A DNA stretch of 64,000 nt, from the NCBI GenBank assembly GCA_947625725.1, contig CANQPI010000006.1, forward strand, positions 1 to 64,000, given 5' to 3'. Positions 8,535 to 18,198 of this stretch are shown here, in pieces (positions within the stretch are counted from its first letter, which is position 1; every line of letters starts with the position of its first letter). The position numbers and the translations under genes are program-made. The DNA is from an uncultured Clostridia bacterium. Lineage in GTDB: Bacteria; Bacillota; Clostridia; Christensenellales; CAG-314. Under the pieces are notes generated by a model that was given only the letters and a program-made list of their open reading frames with translations, was not told the origin of the DNA and did not search any database.

Positions 8535-11500
8535 ATGAAAAGAGTTATCCGAATTTTGCTTGCAATCGTTATCGTATCCGCATTGATGTTGACAATTGCG
8601 GCGTGCGATCAAGATCCATGCAAAGACGGCCACAGTTGGGACGACGGTTCGATCACCAAACAGCCCACCTGTCAAGCCGAGGGCACAATTCTCAAACGTT
8701 GTATGAAATGCGGCGCGGTCGAACAACAGACCCTTGCCAAAGTCGGTCACGATTGGGGCGAGCCCAACGTAATTGTTCCGCCCACATGCAGCACTCCCGG
8801 CAGAGCGTCCGTCAAGTGCAAAAATTGTGACGAAACGCAACCGGATGAAATCATTCCCGCCACGGGCAATCACGTAGTCAACCTGCAAGCCAAGCACGAG
8901 GCTGTCGAGGCAACCTGCTGGCGCGAGGGGTCGATAGAGTACTACGATTGCCAAACCTGCGGCTCTACCGTCAAGTTGGACGCCGACGGCAACGTACTTA
9001 CCGACGTCAAGGTAGCCAAAACGGCTCACAACTACGACAACGGCGTAATTACCAAAGCGCCCACCTGCTCCGACACAGGTATCAAGACATTCACCTGCCA
9101 AAACGAAGGTTGCACGGGCGACGGACACACCTTTGAGCAGGTATTGGACAAAGTTGACCACGTTTACGGCAGGTTGAACAAACGAGTCGAACCCACTTGC
9201 GATACCTCCGGCGTCAGCGCGTACTATCAATGCGAAGTTTGCCACAAGTATTTCGACGAGAGCAAGCAGGAAACGGAGTGGACAAACCTTGTTATCGCCG
9301 CTTTGGGACACAACTATGAGAAAGTAGATGGCAAACCCGCCACCTGCACGCAGGACGGCTTTGAAACCTACTACAAGTGCGATCGCTGCCACGGCATATT
9401 CAGCCGCGAAGGCGAGGATACTTACTATCCGCTCACAAATCCCGTACCCATTCGCGCAAAAGGACACGACGAAAAGCAGATCCCCGCTATCGAAGCGACC
9501 TGCACAAAGGGCGGCAAAACCGCGGGCGTGGAGTGCGCCGTTTGCGGAGTAATTCTCGTCACGCCCAAAAACACCGCGCCTCTCGGACACCAATGGGGCG
9601 AGTGGTACGAAGTGCAACATCCCACCTGCACCGAGCAAGGCGTCATGCACCGTGATTGCTTGCGTATGTGCGGCGCAACCGACGAGCAAACCAAATCCAT
9701 ACCCGCTCTCGGACACAACTACGTGTACACGTCCGACAACGACGGCGTTCACCACACGGTAACTTGCAGTCGCGACTGCGGCTACAAGGCGGTAGAAGAG
9801 TGCGCTTCCACAGGCGCGTGGATGAGCGACAACGCCGATTACCACTATCGCAAGTGCGACAAATGCAAGGGCGAGTGCGACATAGCCAACCACACTTTCC
9901 AAAACAAACAATGTACCGTTTGCGGCGCGGAGCAGAGCGAAGTTATCGTTCGCGTTGCGGGTGAGTTGGATCACACCGAAAATTCCGTTACGGCGGCAAT
10001 CGAGTACATAAAACAAAATTACAACGACGGCAAAACTCCCGTCACGATCGTTATCGGTGCCACCCGCAGTGCCAATGCCGACGTAACTTTTGACGGCAAA
10101 ATCAAAGTCACGTTGGATTTGGGCAACTTCGGCGTCAACATGCGCACTTTCAGCCTGATAGTGGATGAGCAAGCCGACGTAACGCTAGTCAACGGCACGC
10201 TCACGGGCAAAGTGCAGTTCAACGGCGGCAAACTTGTGCTTAGCGGAGTCAGCGGCGACTACACAATCGCGCTCAAAGCGGGCTTGAAATGCGACACGGC
10301 AGACGTCACCGTCAACGGCACGCGCCTCGACCACGCTTGGAACAACGGTCAAGTAACCACTCCGCCCACCTGCGAGGGCACGGGTACGCGCACCTTCACA
10401 TGCACTCGCTGCCAAGCCACCCGCACCGAGGACGAACCCGCCAAGGGTCACACCTACGGCGCGCTCATTCCGCAACAAGACCCCACCTGCACGGCGACGG
10501 GTACAGCGGCTCACTATCAATGCTCTGACTGCCACAAGTTGTTTATTGACGAAAACGGTAGCAAAAAGGAAGTCCAAGCCGACGAACTTGTGTTGCAAAA
10601 ACTCCCGCACGCCTACGGCGCAATTCACCCCATGGAGAAGGCTACCTGCGTTACCGACGGTCACAAGGCGTACTACCAATGCGAATCGTGCAAACAGTAC
10701 TTTGACGAGGATAAACAACCCACCGAGTGGAAAGATCTTGTGCTTACAAGCGGCGGTCACGACTACGACACAACACAGTGGCAGTCCAACGAAACAAGCC
10801 ATTGGTACGCATGCAAAAACGACCCCACCCATCACGACCAAGAGGCGACTCACAGTTGGGATTACAGAAAAGGCACAAACGGCAGTCACGAACATTACTG
10901 CACAGTTTGCGGCTACATAGATAAAGTCGATACAACCTGTTCTCCCGCCAAACCCGCTCCCGCGGAATCTCACGACTCCACCCACGGGCTCAACATGCAA
11001 GACGGTTGGTACGCCGACGCCGACAACCATTGGCAGATTTGCGAAAAGTGCGGCGAAACCATCAACAAGGGCGCGCACGATTGGGTCGGCAACGAAGGCA
11101 ACAAAACCTGCAAGGATTGCGGTCACAAGTTCTTTGACGTAAAAATCTCCGACGGCGACGGACTTGACCAAAGCGCACCCACAATTGCGGCGGCGTTTGC
11201 TTGGATAGAGAGCAACGGCGACAACTCCAAAACCTACACGGTCACGCTCACGCACAACCGCAGCGACGATAGCGCCGACGCGGTTACTGTACCCGACGGT
11301 TACACGGTAGTGTTGATGTTGGGCGATTACAGCGTAACTTACCCCAACGGCAAGTTATCTATCGGCAACGGTAGCACACTTACCGTTACAAGCGGCAAAG
11401 GCGTATTAAATATCGGCACGATAGAGTACAACGGCGGCACGCTTGTTTTGCCCGACGGCGAGTACAACTTCAAAATTATCAACAAGGCTCTTTGCCCCGA

Positions 11501-14500
11501 CGTTGACATCACCGTTGGCGGTGTCAAGGGTCTGACTCACAAGTACGACGCCTTTGAGCAAAACGGCGATTTCCAACACTGGATCGTTTGCTCCGTTTGC
11601 GGCAACAAGGACAAAACTGCTGTCGATCACGATTTTGATGGCAGTTACAAGTACAACGGCAATTGGACTCATACCGCAACCTGCAAAGACTGCGGCAAAC
11701 AGGTAACGTCCAATTGCAAACCCGAACTCAACGTATGCAAATGCGGCAAAGACTTTACCGTAGATGAAATTCTCGACAAGTTGGAAACGCTCAACAATAA
11801 TGATTACAGTCAAAACTGGTTGCCCGGCACTTATGTGCTTAGCGGTACAGTCACCAAGGTAGAACATTCAAATGGTTACACCAACGTTTGGTTTACCGTT
11901 GAGGGCGACAGCAAAAACCGCACGGTAGAAGTGTACGGCATGCAACCCGGTTTGGAAACAAACGTAGCAGGCGTTATTGTCGGTGCCAAGATCACCGTCA
12001 GCGGCGAACTTCAACACTACGGCACGACATTGGAGTTTGGCAGTAACAAAGGCAAACTTGATCAACTTACTCTTGATGACATTGCAATCGATTTCTCTTA
12101 CGATACCGACAAGTTTGCGTACAAGATTGTTTCTCCCGCCGAAGTCAAGGCAAAGTACCCCGTTGGTACGGAAATTCAATTTACCGTTGAAGAATTGCAA
12201 GCCAAGTGGCTTGTCGAACAAGTTACGGTAAACGGCGTCAAAGTCGATCCCGACGAGAGCGGCATTTACAAGTTTATTATCGAAGGCGCAACCACAGTAC
12301 AAATTGTGGGTTACGAATGGGGTGCTAAACAAGAAGAAAAACTTCTTTCACTCTACGACTTTGACGGTGGCACGAGTACGGCAAGACCCAGCGACGGTTC
12401 TTCGGCAAGCACCACGGATACATTTGCGGATAGTCTTGGCGGCGACGCGCTTAAATTTACGACAGCGGAATATGTTTACAAAAACGCTTTCGATAATGTT
12501 GGCAACACTTGCCTCAAACTTGGAGCAAGTAAGAATACCGCTAAGATAGTATTTTCTGTCCCCGCAAACGTCACCAAAGTGATAATTTATGTTGGTGTAT
12601 ATACAAGTAGTAATAAAGACTACAATACAGCCCAATTGACAATCAACGGTACGTCTTACGAGGTTAAGCAAAAAGCCAGTGAGGGCAAGTACGAAGCAAT
12701 AACGATCGACACGTCCGAAGTCAAGACAATAACTCTCGAAACGACAGGTGGTGAAAGTTATCGTCGTTGCATGATTGACAAAATCGAGTTCTACGGCACA
12801 GTCATTGTCGAGTGTACTCACCCCGAAAAATGGCTTGGCGATTGGGACGAGGGTTTTGATTCGACCTGCACAACTCCCGGAGAACTCGGTCACTACACTT
12901 GCCAACGTTGCGGCAAGTATATCGACGATGACAAACAGACGGTTCTCGAAGATATTGTTATCAAAACCAAAGATCACAATCTCGGCGAATGGCAAGGTGA
13001 ACAAACTTCCGAAGGCACTTATCAACACTACAAAGAGTGTTCGTCTTGCAAACAGCATTTCGAAACGACCCCCTGTACGCCAAACGATGCATGGGAGTTC
13101 GACAATGACAATCACTTCAAAAAGTGTACCGTTTGCAGCCAAGTTGTTGAAACGGGTGGTCACACCTACACCAAAGACCCCAACATGTGTGACGTCTGCG
13201 GCATGACCAATCCGACGCACGTACACGTATGGGAGGACTCTCGTGCTACGTCCTATGTTGCTCCTCAGTGCGAAAAACCCGGTGTTTTGGCAAGCGTTTA
13301 CTGTTCAAGTTGTGAAAAGCGTTTCCCAAGCAAAGAGCAATCTTCTCCTGCGGACGAAATTTTCACAACGGAAATTGCGGCTCTCGGACACAACGTTGAC
13401 GGCGTTCCTTTCACTCACATTGACGACGAACAACACGGACAGTATTGTGACCGTTGCGAGCAGTATGTCAACAAAGACTCTCACACGTTCGTTGTTGAAA
13501 CAGGTAGCACAGTTGACGACACCTACCACACGGCAAAGTGCCTTTGCGGCGACACCAAGCAAGAAGTGCACAACTTCCAAGACGAGAGCGGTGCGTATAA
13601 CAAGGACTGCGCTTGCGGCGAGGTGAGAGTCAATGTTCAAAGCATAAAATTGGATGATTCGAACAGTGGAATTGGCAGTGATCATGGATATGATAGTGAG
13701 AGCGTTGCCGTTACGGTAAATGGTGTCGGATTTGATACAGACAGTGTTTACAAAAATGGAGGAATGCAAGCAAAAGCGTCCTCGGGCTACATTTACAATA
13801 CAACGCCTTTCCCCGGACGCATTACAAAAATTATTATTGTTTACAAAACAAATAATATGGATTTGTATCTTAGCAATACATGTAAACAAACTTCTGGATC
13901 AGGTTTTGTAAACAAAGGAACTGTTACGGAATGGACAGCCCAAGCAAATGACAATTATACGTTCTTCACGTTGCATAATGGAAGCAAATACGCTGTTGTT
14001 ACATCCATCACAATTTACTATGAAGTCTGCACTCACACTTGGGTGAATAACGGCGAACAGACTCTTCCCGATTGCGCAACCGAACAAAACGGAAAACAAC
14101 CGCAAATTTGTATCCGTTGCGGAGAAAAGAAAGACGTGGAAATTCCTTTTGAACACAATTTGAACCACGTTGAGGAACAACTACCTACATCCTGCAAGGA
14201 CACGGGCTACAAGGCTCACTGGGAGTGCGAAAATTGCGGTGGGTGGTTTGAAGACATAAGCAAAGACAAAATCGCCGATCACAATGATATTGCAATTACC
14301 AAAAATCACACCTACATTGGTGAAGACGGTTCCAAAACTTGGACTAGCGACGAGCAGGGTCACTATTACCTTTGCACCGATTGCGGACAAATGTTCGGTG
14401 AGGACGGTCAAGTAATAACGGACAAGATAGGACACACCTTTGTCTACACGGATAATAACGACGGCGAAAACCACCACAGATTGTGTACTGTGTGCGGATG

Positions 14501-15917
14501 GGAAGGCGATGAACAACACACTTCCAAGGAAGGACCTTGCGACCACTGCACATTCGGTCACAATTATTACAAAGTTGGTACAAGTAGTGACAAGCAGTAC
14601 GCCACTTTGAAAGATGCTATCGACAACCTTGGTAGCGAAAACACGATCACTTTGTTGGGTGACGTAACTGACACAAGCATTAACGAGGCAATAACCGCAA
14701 GTTTCACTCTCGCCTTGGGTACCAACACACTCACGTTGAGCAAGGGGTTAACTTTCGACGGTGACGTTATTATCACCGGCAGTAGCAGTGGCGACGCGCG
14801 CGGCAAGATCGTGGCCGCAGCGGGAATTGAAACACTCATCACGGCTAATAGTACGCTCGAAATTAGCGGTGTAACTATCGACGCACGCAATGTCACGGTA
14901 GCGGCTTTGCAAATCAACGGTGGCGATTTGACTCTCACCGGCGGTGAAATTATAGTTGGGACTGCTACAATCGACGCCCTGCATTTTGTGATAACGCAAG
15001 ATGACTTGCCCACTCTCGCGGTGAAAGAAAACGCCGAGTTCTATGTTGGCAACTCCGGTGACGGAAAAGGTCTAATACGTATTGATTTCAGCAATGCAAC
15101 CGAGGCTCCGCTGGTGGTGAAGTTTACTTTCTGCAACGAGCAAAAACACTACAACGTCAAGTTTGACGTCGGAACAAGCGGTGTAACTTGCGACGACTTT
15201 CCTGACTCTGCTCCCGATGGTGACATGGTGTTCACCTTCGACGAAAAACCAATAAGTCACTCTTATGTCGACCAAAATGACGGCAACCATAAGTGCGATA
15301 TATGCGCAAAGAGCGAAGCGCACAAGATGAGCGTTGTTGCCGAATCCTATAATGAGGAAACGGACGAACACACTCTAAAATGTAGCGATTGCACCTACAC
15401 CGAAACAAGCAAAGAACACACCTACGACCAAGAGGACGGCTCTTGCGCTTGCGGAAAAGTACAGGCAAAAGAAAGAGAGTTGACGATAGACTTTACAACC
15501 AAATTTTCAACATATGCAAATGAGTGGAAAAATAGTTATAGCGATCACGATCTAACACCTTCTGATCTTGGCGTAAGCGGAGTAGAATTCAATTTGACAG
15601 TCAGTGCAAGTAAGCAAACAGGCACAATCACCAATATGCCCGTAACTAAATCAAAGGCAATAACGCTTGAAGTCACAGACGGCGGTTATTTGACAGAATT
15701 TGATATAACTTTCAAACAATGGTCTTCCAAAAAACTTGGCACTGTCAGTATTACTATAACCTATGGCTCAGGGCAAGAAACTACAATACCAGGCGACGCA
15801 AGTTTTAGTCAGAAGTTTGATTTGTCAAAATATACCAAAGTGACAAAGGTAGTTGTTTCAAGTACTAATACAAGCGATCAGGCAGGTATTCAAAGCATTT
15901 ATATCAAAGTGAACTAA
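8535..15917 (+). CDS. Giant surface lipoprotein with about 15 Cys-rich repeats
   Basis: A 2,460-residue lipoprotein. The signal peptide ends in lipobox LTIAAC (Cys24). The mature protein is mainly a recurrent unit of about 45-60 residues of the form PTC-x(5-8)-Y-x-C-x2-C ... GHxY/W. I count about 15 clear PTC-type motifs, each with Cys pairs resembling knuckles. Between them lie beta-helix-like segments (about residues 475-585, 870-995 and 2015-2195), an OB-fold-like segment (1075-1185), and carbohydrate-binding-like beta domains (1272-1425 and 1695-1830). The C-terminal domain has the same general form as the end of the truncated gene at 16011-16664. It is probably exposed on the cell surface in adhesion or ligand or metal binding; no catalytic motif was recognised. 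ATG 8535 has AAGGAGAT at 8521-8528. Confidence 0.85.
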   Translation: MKRVIRILLAIVIVSALMLTIAACDQDPCKDGHSWDDGSITKQPTCQAEGTILKRCMKCGAVEQQTLAKVGHDWGEPNVIVPPTCSTPGRASVKCKNCDETQPDEIIPATGNHVVNLQAKHEAVEATCWREGSIEYYDCQTCGSTVKLDADGNVLTDVKVAKTAHNYDNGVITKAPTCSDTGIKTFTCQNEGCTGDGHTFEQVLDKVDHVYGRLNKRVEPTCDTSGVSAYYQCEVCHKYFDESKQETEWTNLVIAALGHNYEKVDGKPATCTQDGFETYYKCDRCHGIFSREGEDTYYPLTNPVPIRAKGHDEKQIPAIEATCTKGGKTAGVECAVCGVILVTPKNTAPLGHQWGEWYEVQHPTCTEQGVMHRDCLRMCGATDEQTKSIPALGHNYVYTSDNDGVHHTVTCSRDCGYKAVEECASTGAWMSDNADYHYRKCDKCKGECDIANHTFQNKQCTVCGAEQSEVIVRVAGELDHTENSVTAAIEYIKQNYNDGKTPVTIVIGATRSANADVTFDGKIKVTLDLGNFGVNMRTFSLIVDEQADVTLVNGTLTGKVQFNGGKLVLSGVSGDYTIALKAGLKCDTADVTVNGTRLDHAWNNGQVTTPPTCEGTGTRTFTCTRCQATRTEDEPAKGHTYGALIPQQDPTCTATGTAAHYQCSDCHKLFIDENGSKKEVQADELVLQKLPHAYGAIHPMEKATCVTDGHKAYYQCESCKQYFDEDKQPTEWKDLVLTSGGHDYDTTQWQSNETSHWYACKNDPTHHDQEATHSWDYRKGTNGSHEHYCTVCGYIDKVDTTCSPAKPAPAESHDSTHGLNMQDGWYADADNHWQICEKCGETINKGAHDWVGNEGNKTCKDCGHKFFDVKISDGDGLDQSAPTIAAAFAWIESNGDNSKTYTVTLTHNRSDDSADAVTVPDGYTVVLMLGDYSVTYPNGKLSIGNGSTLTVTSGKGVLNIGTIEYNGGTLVLPDGEYNFKIINKALCPDVDITVGGVKGLTHKYDAFEQNGDFQHWIVCSVCGNKDKTAVDHDFDGSYKYNGNWTHTATCKDCGKQVTSNCKPELNVCKCGKDFTVDEILDKLETLNNNDYSQNWLPGTYVLSGTVTKVEHSNGYTNVWFTVEGDSKNRTVEVYGMQPGLETNVAGVIVGAKITVSGELQHYGTTLEFGSNKGKLDQLTLDDIAIDFSYDTDKFAYKIVSPAEVKAKYPVGTEIQFTVEELQAKWLVEQVTVNGVKVDPDESGIYKFIIEGATTVQIVGYEWGAKQEEKLLSLYDFDGGTSTARPSDGSSASTTDTFADSLGGDALKFTTAEYVYKNAFDNVGNTCLKLGASKNTAKIVFSVPANVTKVIIYVGVYTSSNKDYNTAQLTINGTSYEVKQKASEGKYEAITIDTSEVKTITLETTGGESYRRCMIDKIEFYGTVIVECTHPEKWLGDWDEGFDSTCTTPGELGHYTCQRCGKYIDDDKQTVLEDIVIKTKDHNLGEWQGEQTSEGTYQHYKECSSCKQHFETTPCTPNDAWEFDNDNHFKKCTVCSQVVETGGHTYTKDPNMCDVCGMTNPTHVHVWEDSRATSYVAPQCEKPGVLASVYCSSCEKRFPSKEQSSPADEIFTTEIAALGHNVDGVPFTHIDDEQHGQYCDRCEQYVNKDSHTFVVETGSTVDDTYHTAKCLCGDTKQEVHNFQDESGAYNKDCACGEVRVNVQSIKLDDSNSGIGSDHGYDSESVAVTVNGVGFDTDSVYKNGGMQAKASSGYIYNTTPFPGRITKIIIVYKTNNMDLYLSNTCKQTSGSGFVNKGTVTEWTAQANDNYTFFTLHNGSKYAVVTSITIYYEVCTHTWVNNGEQTLPDCATEQNGKQPQICIRCGEKKDVEIPFEHNLNHVEEQLPTSCKDTGYKAHWECENCGGWFEDISKDKIADHNDIAITKNHTYIGEDGSKTWTSDEQGHYYLCTDCGQMFGEDGQVITDKIGHTFVYTDNNDGENHHRLCTVCGWEGDEQHTSKEGPCDHCTFGHNYYKVGTSSDKQYATLKDAIDNLGSENTITLLGDVTDTSINEAITASFTLALGTNTLTLSKGLTFDGDVIITGSSSGDARGKIVAAAGIETLITANSTLEISGVTIDARNVTVAALQINGGDLTLTGGEIIVGTATIDALHFVITQDDLPTLAVKENAEFYVGNSGDGKGLIRIDFSNATEAPLVVKFTFCNEQKHYNVKFDVGTSGVTCDDFPDSAPDGDMVFTFDEKPISHSYVDQNDGNHKCDICAKSEAHKMSVVAESYNEETDEHTLKCSDCTYTETSKEHTYDQEDGSCACGKVQAKERELTIDFTTKFSTYANEWKNSYSDHDLTPSDLGVSGVEFNLTVSASKQTGTITNMPVTKSKAITLEVTDGGYLTEFDITFKQWSSKKLGTVSITITYGSGQETTIPGDASFSQKFDLSKYTKVTKVVVSSTNTSDQAGIQSIYIKVN

Positions 15918-15959
15918 AAATTGTTTAGAAATATTTAAGTTTTAGAACAACAAAATGGA

Positions 15960-15990
15960 AGGGGCGGAGATTTCTCCGCCCCTGTTGTTT
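15960..15990. terminator. Bidirectional terminator between convergent genes
   Basis: A perfect stem AGGGGCGGAG / CTCCGCCCCT with loop ATTT (15960-15983) is followed by GTTGTTTTTG on the plus strand. On the minus strand it is followed by the A/T-rich complement of AACAACAAAATGG. It serves the lipoprotein gene and probably the fragment read from the other side. Confidence 0.85.
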
Positions 15991-16010
15991 TTGTTAGAGT
16001 CTAAAATTTA

Positions 16011-16664
16011 TTATCCGTAATAGTCAATAACTATTTTGGTTATTTGACCATTTTTGCTACTTTTTTGCGTTATGTTGAAGTAAGAATAATTATTAGATTG
16101 ATTTGCCGTGGCAGACAATGATGTGATTGAGCCAGTCTTAGATGTTCCAGAAGCATTAACACTAAGCATAGACGAATCTCCTATTGATATATAATAGACG
16201 GCGCTTGTGCTTGCACCGGATCTGATATTTATAGTCACCTTGACAATCGCGCCGGGTATGGCTGTTGAGTTTGCGAAGAAGGATTGACTTGATTTCATCA
16301 TAAGGTAGCCGTCACTATAATATTGTGTATTGTTGTATACATATTTTATAGGATCTATTGTTAATTCCTTATTGGACGTGGTTGCATTTCCTTCAATGCC
16401 GGGGTTACTCTTGGTGAAATCGATTGTAATTTGTTTTAATTCAACTGCGGGCTTCAATGTGTGTCCGCAATCGGGGCACTTGTTTTCGGCGTTAGGTTCG
16501 CCGTGAGGTATTTTATCGTTGTTGTAATGGCAGATGTCGCAAGTGGACTTGTGGTATTCGTCGTTGCCCTCGATTTCGATATACTCCGAATAAGAGTGAC
16601 CTATTGTAGGCAAAGCCTTCAACAAAATACCGCAAAAACACACATTGTTTTGCCACAAAAACAC
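16011..16664 (-). pseudogene. 3' fragment of a Cys-repeat surface protein
   Basis: The 217-codon frame encodes one partial Cys module (STCDICHYNNDKIP ... NKCPDCGHT) and a beta-rich C-terminal domain similar in pattern to the neighbouring 2,460-residue lipoprotein (around its residues 1695-1830). It has no signal peptide or lipobox. Its first 17 or so residues (MFLWQNNVCFCGILLKA) are encoded by the 23-bp repeat array at 16623-16691. The most likely reading is a former large lipoprotein gene, convergent with its relative, that lost its 5' part at a repeat junction. No ribosome-binding site or promoter is visible for it. Confidence 0.75.
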
Positions 16665-16691
16665 ACATCAAAATGCCACAAAAACACACAT
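16623..16691. repeat. 23-bp tandem array, left copy (3 units)
   Basis: Three exact-length units (16623-16645, 16646-16668, 16669-16691). Each ends in CACAAAAACACACAT or the close form CGCAAAAACACACAT. The first and third begin CAAAAT, the second TGTTTT. The array lies between the truncated lipoprotein fragment and the first ATPase promoter. The same unit type makes up the longer array at 19659-19816 beyond the second ATPase. Confidence 0.85.
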
Positions 16692-16697
16692 TGGCAC

Positions 16698-16726
16698 TTG
16701 ACAAACGCTTTCAAAAGGTTTATAGT
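16698..16726 (+). promoter_or_regulatory. Promoter of ATPase 1
   Basis: TTGACA at 16698-16703, 17-bp spacer, TATAGT at 16721-16726. It begins 7 bp after the last 23-bp repeat unit, so a protein bound to the repeats could affect it. Confidence 0.8.
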
Positions 16727-16755
16727 ATAGTAAATCGTTACAAGGAGAAAGTAAA

Positions 16756-18039
16756 TTGAAAAAATATCTACCTCGGTTGGCTGACGGAGAGTTGAACTTA
16801 CGTTTGCAAGCATTTGGTGCAACTTTGATCGTCGGACCAAAGTGGTGCGGCAAAACTACCACCGCACAACAAGTCGCCAAGAGCAGTATCAGTTTGCAAA
16901 ATTCGGATATGTTGGCAAGTTACCAACTTTCGGGAGAAACCAAGCCCTCGCTGTTGCTTGCCGGCGACAAGCCTCGTTTGTTGGATGAGTGGCAGGTCGT
17001 TCCTCAACTGTGGGACGCGGTGCGGCACCAAGTGGACATCTCGTCTGACAAAGGACTTTTTATACTTACGGGGTCCAACGCCGTGGACGAAACAAAAATT
17101 ATGCATTCGGGCATAGGACGTATTTCGCGTATGAAGATGTATCCTATGAGTTTGTTCGAATCGGGCGAATCCAACGGAAGCGTTTCGCTGGCGGATATAT
17201 TTGACGGCGCACAGGTAGAGGCACATTCGGACCTATCCGTCGAGCAACTTATTTTTGCCACTTGCAGGGGCGGTTGGCCCTCGGCATTGGATATTGCGAG
17301 CGACAGCGCAAAATTGCTTGTTGCGCAGGACTACATTGACGGCATTTGTCAAACGGAGATATCTTCCGTAGACGGCACAAGGCGCGACGTATCCAAAACG
17401 CGCGTATTGTTGCGTTCCTATGCGCGCAACGTTGCCACTTTGGCAAAAAACACCAATATTTTGCAAGATATCAACGCCAACGGCGCAACGCTTTCCGTGG
17501 GCGCAATGGATAGTTACATCAACGCATTGGAAAGGCTTTTTGTTGTGGAAGATATCCCCGCTTGGTGTCCCGCTATCAGGTCCGCCTCTGCCATTCGCAG
17601 CGGCAAAAAACGCCTGTTTGTCGATCCGTCCATTGCCGTGGCGGCTTTGGGCGTGGATCCGCGTTACTTTTGGACCGACCTCAAAACGTTTGGCTTTTTG
17701 TTCGAAAATCTCTGCGCGCGCGACCTCAAAGCGTACTCGCAAACGCTTGGCGGAGAGTTGTCCTACTACCATGACCGCTACGGGTTAGAAGCGGACTTCG
17801 TTTTGCACCTCAAAGACGGCAGATATGCCTTGATAGAGTGCAAATTGGGCAGTAGCGAAATTGAACAAGGCGCAAAACACCTGCTGCAACTCAACCAATT
17901 GCTGCAACAGCACAACAGCGACAACGCGGCGTGTCCGATCGCGCTTCCGTCGGCAATGGTGGTGCTTACGGGCGGACAAGTTTCCTACCGCCGAGCCGAC
18001 GGCGTGTACGTGGTTGCCTTGGGCTGTCTGCGCGATTGA
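16756..18039 (+). CDS. AAA_14/DUF4143 ATPase 1
   Basis: A 427-residue ATP-binding protein with a TTG start preceded by AAGGAG at 16742-16747. The Walker A motif GPKWCGKTT lies near residues 29-37. LLDEWQVVPQLWD (Walker B region) and LTGSNAVDE follow near 75-115. The C-terminal DUF4143 region contains EADFVLHLKDGRYALIECK-type residues, read as E-x-D followed by E-C-K near 340-362. That matches a PD-(D/E)XK nuclease-like core. Family members are common in Clostridia and Bacteroides and are often present in many copies, but their biological role is unsettled. It is followed by a second, divergent member, and both lie inside a repeat-bounded island. I infer an accessory, possibly self-spreading gene. 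Confidence 0.85.
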   Translation: MKKYLPRLADGELNLRLQAFGATLIVGPKWCGKTTTAQQVAKSSISLQNSDMLASYQLSGETKPSLLLAGDKPRLLDEWQVVPQLWDAVRHQVDISSDKGLFILTGSNAVDETKIMHSGIGRISRMKMYPMSLFESGESNGSVSLADIFDGAQVEAHSDLSVEQLIFATCRGGWPSALDIASDSAKLLVAQDYIDGICQTEISSVDGTRRDVSKTRVLLRSYARNVATLAKNTNILQDINANGATLSVGAMDSYINALERLFVVEDIPAWCPAIRSASAIRSGKKRLFVDPSIAVAALGVDPRYFWTDLKTFGFLFENLCARDLKAYSQTLGGELSYYHDRYGLEADFVLHLKDGRYALIECKLGSSEIEQGAKHLLQLNQLLQQHNSDNAACPIALPSAMVVLTGGQVSYRRADGVYVVALGCLRD

Positions 18040-18059
18040 CCCCGCCCCCGTTTTTTTTC

Positions 18060-18110
18060 ACACGCCTTGTCCATTCCGAAAAACATACAAAATTGTCAAA
18101 ATTTCGTAAT
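18060..18110 (+). repeat. 51-bp exact direct repeat, copy 1
   Basis: Identical over 51 bp to 19603-19653 (starts ACACGCCTTGTCCATTCC, ends TTTCGTAAT). It follows ATPase 1 by 20 bp, after a C-rich and T-rich run; the second copy follows ATPase 2 in a similar C- and T-rich setting. The pair brackets ATPase 2. Confidence 0.9.
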
Positions 18111-18125
18111 ATTTTGTCCTCGCTG

Positions 18126-18154
18126 TTGACTTTTGGACATAAAGATGCTACAAT
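18126..18154 (+). promoter_or_regulatory. Promoter of ATPase 2
   Basis: TTGACT at 18126-18131, 17-bp spacer, TACAAT at 18149-18154. A small inverted repeat (CTACA-CAAT-TGTAG, 18168-18181) lies just downstream in the expected leader. Confidence 0.75.
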
Positions 18155-18198
18155 CATTACGAAAAAACTACACAATTGTAGAGAATTTGGAGTGCATT

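Noticed and set aside
18133..18198. Earlier TTG start for ATPase 2
   Set aside because: It lies inside the TTGACT-17-TACAAT promoter, and the family N-terminus begins at ATG 18199, which has its own GGAG.
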